Source: Osmia lignaria lignaria (Eukaryota > Arthropoda > Insecta > Hymenoptera > Megachilidae). Taken from it: a DNA stretch of 64,000 nt. Numbering within the stretch: the stretch's first letter is position 1; every line of letters begins with the position of its first letter. The notes below the pieces were generated by a model, which did no database searches, had not been told where the DNA came from, and saw nothing but the letters and a program-made list of their open reading frames with translations. The position numbers and the translations under genes were made by a program. Below are positions 61,073-64,000 of the stretch, one piece after another. Location of the stretch: assembly GCF_051020975.1 (NCBI RefSeq), contig NW_027478161.1, positions 2,976,001-3,040,000 on the forward strand, in the 5' to 3' direction.

Positions 61073-64000
61073 TATCTCGATATATCTCCAAAACTACGCT
61101 TCTGATCAAAAAATATCATAGAACATAAATTGTAGGAAACATAATTCTCTACAAAAAAGGTCTCTTAACATTTTGCCATAGCTCGCTTCGTTTCCGAGAT
61201 ATTTGCAGATTTATCTCAAGGGAAGGGTCCTGATGGACATATTTGGAGATATTTCTTCTTCTTGTTGTTCTTCTTCTGCACAGCTAAACTGGAAGTGGCA
61301 TTTCCGGCTCGCAATAGTGCAGAGTTATCTCAAAGAGAGGGGCCACGGTGTTTCTGTATCTCTATTATGTTGGTGCCGCTTCGGAACTTTTAAATATCAG
61401 GATATATCTCGAGAACTACGCATCTGATCAAAAAATATCATAGAACATAAAAAGTAGGGAACTTAATTCTCTACAAAAAAGGTCTCTTAACATTTTCCCA
61501 TAGCTGGCATCGTTTCCGAGATATTTGCAGATTTATCTCAAGGGAAGGGGCCTGACGGACATATTCCGAGATATTTCTTCTTCTTGTTGTTCCTCTTCTG
61601 CACAGCTAAGCTGGAAGTGGCATTTGCAGCTCGCAATAGTGCAGAGTTATCTCAAAGAAAGGAGCCACGGTGTTTCTGTATCTCTATTATGTTGGTGCGG
61701 CTTCGGAACTTTTAAATATCTTGATATATCTCGAGAACTACGCGTCTGATCAAAAAATATCATAGAACATAAAAAGTAGGAAACATAATTCTCTACAAAA
61801 AAGGTATCTTAACATTTTGCCATAGCTCGCTTCGTTTCCGAGATATTTGCAGATTTATCTCAAGGGAAGGGGCCTGACGGACATATTTCGAGATATTTCT
61901 TCTTCTTGTTGTTCCTCTTCTGCACAGCTAAGCTGGAAGTGGCATTTGCAGCTCGCAATTGTGCAGAGTTATCTCAAAGAGAGGGGCCACGGTGTTTCTG
62001 TATCTCTATTATGTTGGTGCGGCTTCGGAACTTTTAAATATCTTGATATATCTCGAGAACTACGCATCTGATCAGAAAATATCATAGAAGATAAAAAGTA
62101 GGAAACTTAATTCTCTACAAAAAAGGTCTCTTAACATTTTGCCATAGCTCGGTTCGTTTCCGAGATATTTGCAGATTTATCTCAAGGTAAGGGGCCTGAC
62201 GGACATATTTCGAGATATTTCTTCTTCTTGTTGTTCTTCTTCTGCACAGCTAAGCTGGAAGTGGCATTTGCAGCTCGCAATAGTGCATAGCTATCTGAAA
62301 GAAAGGGGCCACGGTGTTTCTGTATCTCTATTGTGTTGGTGCGGCTTCGGAACTTTTAAATATCTTGATATATCTCGAGAACTACGCATCTGATCCAAAA
62401 ATATCATAGAACATAAATAGTAGGAAACTTAATTCTCTACAAAAAAGGTCTCTCAACATTTTGCCATAGCTCGCTTCGTTTCCGAGATATTTGCAGATTT
62501 ATCTCAAGGGAAGGGGCCTAACGGACATATTTCCAGATATTTCTTCTTCTTGTTGTTCTTCTTCTGCACAGCTAAGCTGGAAGTGGCATTTGCGGCTCGC
62601 ACTAGTGCAGAGTTATCTCAAAGAAAGGGGCCACGGTGTTTCTGTATCTCTATTATGTTGGTGCAGCTTCAGAACTTTTAAATATCTTGATGTATCTCGA
62701 GAACTACGCATCTGATCAAAAAATATCATGGAACATAAAAAGTAGAAAACTTAATTCTCTACAGAAAAGGTCTCTTAACATTTTGCCATAGCTCGCTTCG
62801 TTTCCGAGATATTTGCAGATTTATCTCAAGGGAAGGGGCCTGACGGACATATTTCGAGATATTTCTTCTTCTTGTTGTTCTTCTTCTGCACAGCTAAACT
62901 GACCGTGGCATTTCCAGCTCGCAATAGTGCAGAGTTATCTCAAAGAAAGGGGCCACGGTGTTTCTGTATCTCTATTATGTTGGTGCGGCTTCTTAACTTT
63001 TAAATATCTTGATATATCTCGAGAACTACGCGTCTGATCAAAAAATATCATAGAACATAAAAAGTAGGAAACTTAATTCTCTACAAAAAAGTCTGTTAAC
63101 ATTTTGCCATAGCTCGCTTCGTTTCCGAGATATTTGCAGATTTATCTCAAGGGAAGGGGCCTAACGGACATATTTCGAGATATTTCTTCTTCTTGTTGTT
63201 CTTCTTCTGCACAGCTAAACTGGAAGTGACATTTCCAGCTCGCAATAGTGCAGAGTTATCTCAAAGAGAGGGGCCACGGTGTTTCTGTATCTCTATTATG
63301 TTGGGGCGGCTTCGGAACTTTTAAATATCTTGATATATCTCGAGAACTACGCGTCTGATCAAAAAATATCATAGAACATAAAAAGTAGGAAACATAATTC
63401 TCTACAAAAAAGGTCTCTTAACATTTTGCCATAGCTCGCTTCGTTTCCGAGATATTTGCAGATTTATCTCAAGGGAAGGGGCCTAACGGACATATTTCGA
63501 GATATTTCTTCTTCTTGTTGTTCTTCTTCTGCACAGCTAAACTGGAAGTGGCATTTCCAGCTCGCAATAGTGCAGAGTTATCTCAAAGAAAGGAGCCACG
63601 GTGTTTCTGTATCTCTATTATGTTGGTGCGGCTTCGGAACTTTTAAATATCTTGATATATCTCGAGAACTACGCGTCTGATCAAAAAATATCATAGAACA
63701 TAAAAAGTAGGAAACATAATTCTCTACAAAAAAGGTCTCTTAACATTTTGCCATAGCTCGCTTCGTTTCCGAGATATTTGCAGATTTATCTCAAGGGAAG
63801 GGGCCTGACGGACATATTTCGAGATATTTCTTCTTCTTGTTGTTCTTCTTCTGCACAGCTAAGCTGGAAGTGGCATTTGCGGCTCGCAATAGTGCAGAGT
63901 TATCTCAAAGAGAGGGGCCACGGTGTTTCTGTATCTCTATTATGTTGGTGCGGCTTCGGAACTTTTAAATATCTTGATATATCTCGAGAACTACGCATCT
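61073..64000 (+). repeat. HOR E2: second copy of the 19-monomer unit, cut by the window end
   Basis: Monomer starts and classes: 61203 (m), 61525 (c,h), 61847 (i), 62169 (v), 62491 (p), 62813 (f, 321 bp), 63134 (g), 63456 (h), 63778 (partial). It matches E1 at an offset of 6,115 bp. Shared rare states include AACTGACCGTGG in the f monomers, GAAGTGACATTTCC in the g monomers and AGCTCGGTTCG before the v monomers. I found two differences in 2.9 kb: A at 55191 against G at 61306, and C at 55691 against A at 61806. Confidence 0.88.
63778..64000 (+). repeat. Partial monomer at right edge
   Basis: These are the first 223 bp of a monomer matching 57663. The array continues past the right end of the window. 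Confidence 0.95.

Larger units (their letters stand above)
1..64000 (+). repeat. 322-bp satellite DNA array, about 199 head-to-tail monomers filling the window
   Basis: The same roughly 322-bp sequence recurs without interruption from the first to the last base. I phase each monomer at the TTGCAGAT that follows TTTCCGAGATAT. Starts run from 37 to 63778, giving 198 complete units: 185 of 322 bp, 11 of 321 bp and 2 of 320 bp. Every copy is in the same orientation. Class letters used in other entries, with diagnostic words: a = attcagctcaaagg; m = gggtcctgatgg; p = tttccagatatt; s = cactagtgca; r = ttatcgcaaag; w = ggtggagcttcgg; t = aaacgggccac; n = cgaaatatttctta; g = ttggggcgg; h = aaggagccacgg; i = gcaattgtgca; v = caaggtaagg; f = ggcttcttaac; q = cttgccgattt; c = the 16 bp upstream of the start reads cccatagctggcatcg; '-' = none of these. 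Long homogeneous arrays of this kind are typical of eukaryotic heterochromatin. No unrelated sequence longer than a few bases was seen. Confidence 0.98.

Noticed and set aside
1..64000. CRISPR array
   Set aside because: The repeat is 322 bp with no short repeat/unique spacer alternation; the whole unit is repeated.
1..64000. tRNA, rRNA, telomeric repeats or transposable-element insertions
   Set aside because: Reading through the array I found no segment departing from the monomer by more than small substitutions and 1-2 bp losses, so there is no room for such elements.

Overview
The window is a single, uninterrupted satellite-DNA array. From end to end it consists of head-to-tail copies of one 322-bp monomer: 198 complete units, a 36-bp fragment at the left edge and a 223-bp fragment at the right edge. 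All copies have the same orientation. I see no gene, RNA gene, transposable element, unrelated spacer or inversion anywhere. The many 62-84-codon open frames are one frame of the monomer recurring. Almost all begin at TTG, many copies are broken, and because 322 is not a multiple of 3 the frame is lost at each monomer boundary.

Organism: this architecture points to eukaryotic constitutive heterochromatin (centromeric, pericentromeric or subtelomeric). A hand count of the monomer at 1969-2290 gives 130 G+C in 322 bases (about 40%) and 13 CpG against about 13.1 expected, so CpG is not depleted. That argues against a heavily CpG-methylated vertebrate or plant repeat and fits an insect or other invertebrate. 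I cannot name a species.

Layout: diagnostic substitutions show that monomers are organised into higher-order repeats (HORs) that change along the array. (A) 37-16345: a 13-monomer unit (A0, incomplete at its left end), then two nearly identical 18-monomer units of 5,795 bp (A1 4756-10550; A2 10551-16345). (B) 16346-21284: a mosaic zone with a roughly 1.28-kb block duplicated at an offset of 2,575 bp. (C) 21285-41565: four units that each begin with the same five-monomer series but contain 23, 11, 13 and 16 monomers. (D) 41566-54957: a 29-monomer unit containing a nested 5-monomer duplication, followed by a shortened, mosaic second copy. (E) 54958-64000: a 19-monomer unit of 6,115 bp and the first 2.9 kb of its second copy.

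Chimeric monomers at unit junctions show unequal crossover or conversion in register. Within the monomer there is a 26-bp imperfect direct repeat 114 bp apart, a pyrimidine tract, and a strongly over-represented word, CGAGATAT / ATATCTCG, arranged as two forward copies and then one or two inverted copies. That word arrangement is the most promising candidate for a functional, protein-binding element. No gene system can be supported; the interest lies in HOR evolution and monomer architecture.
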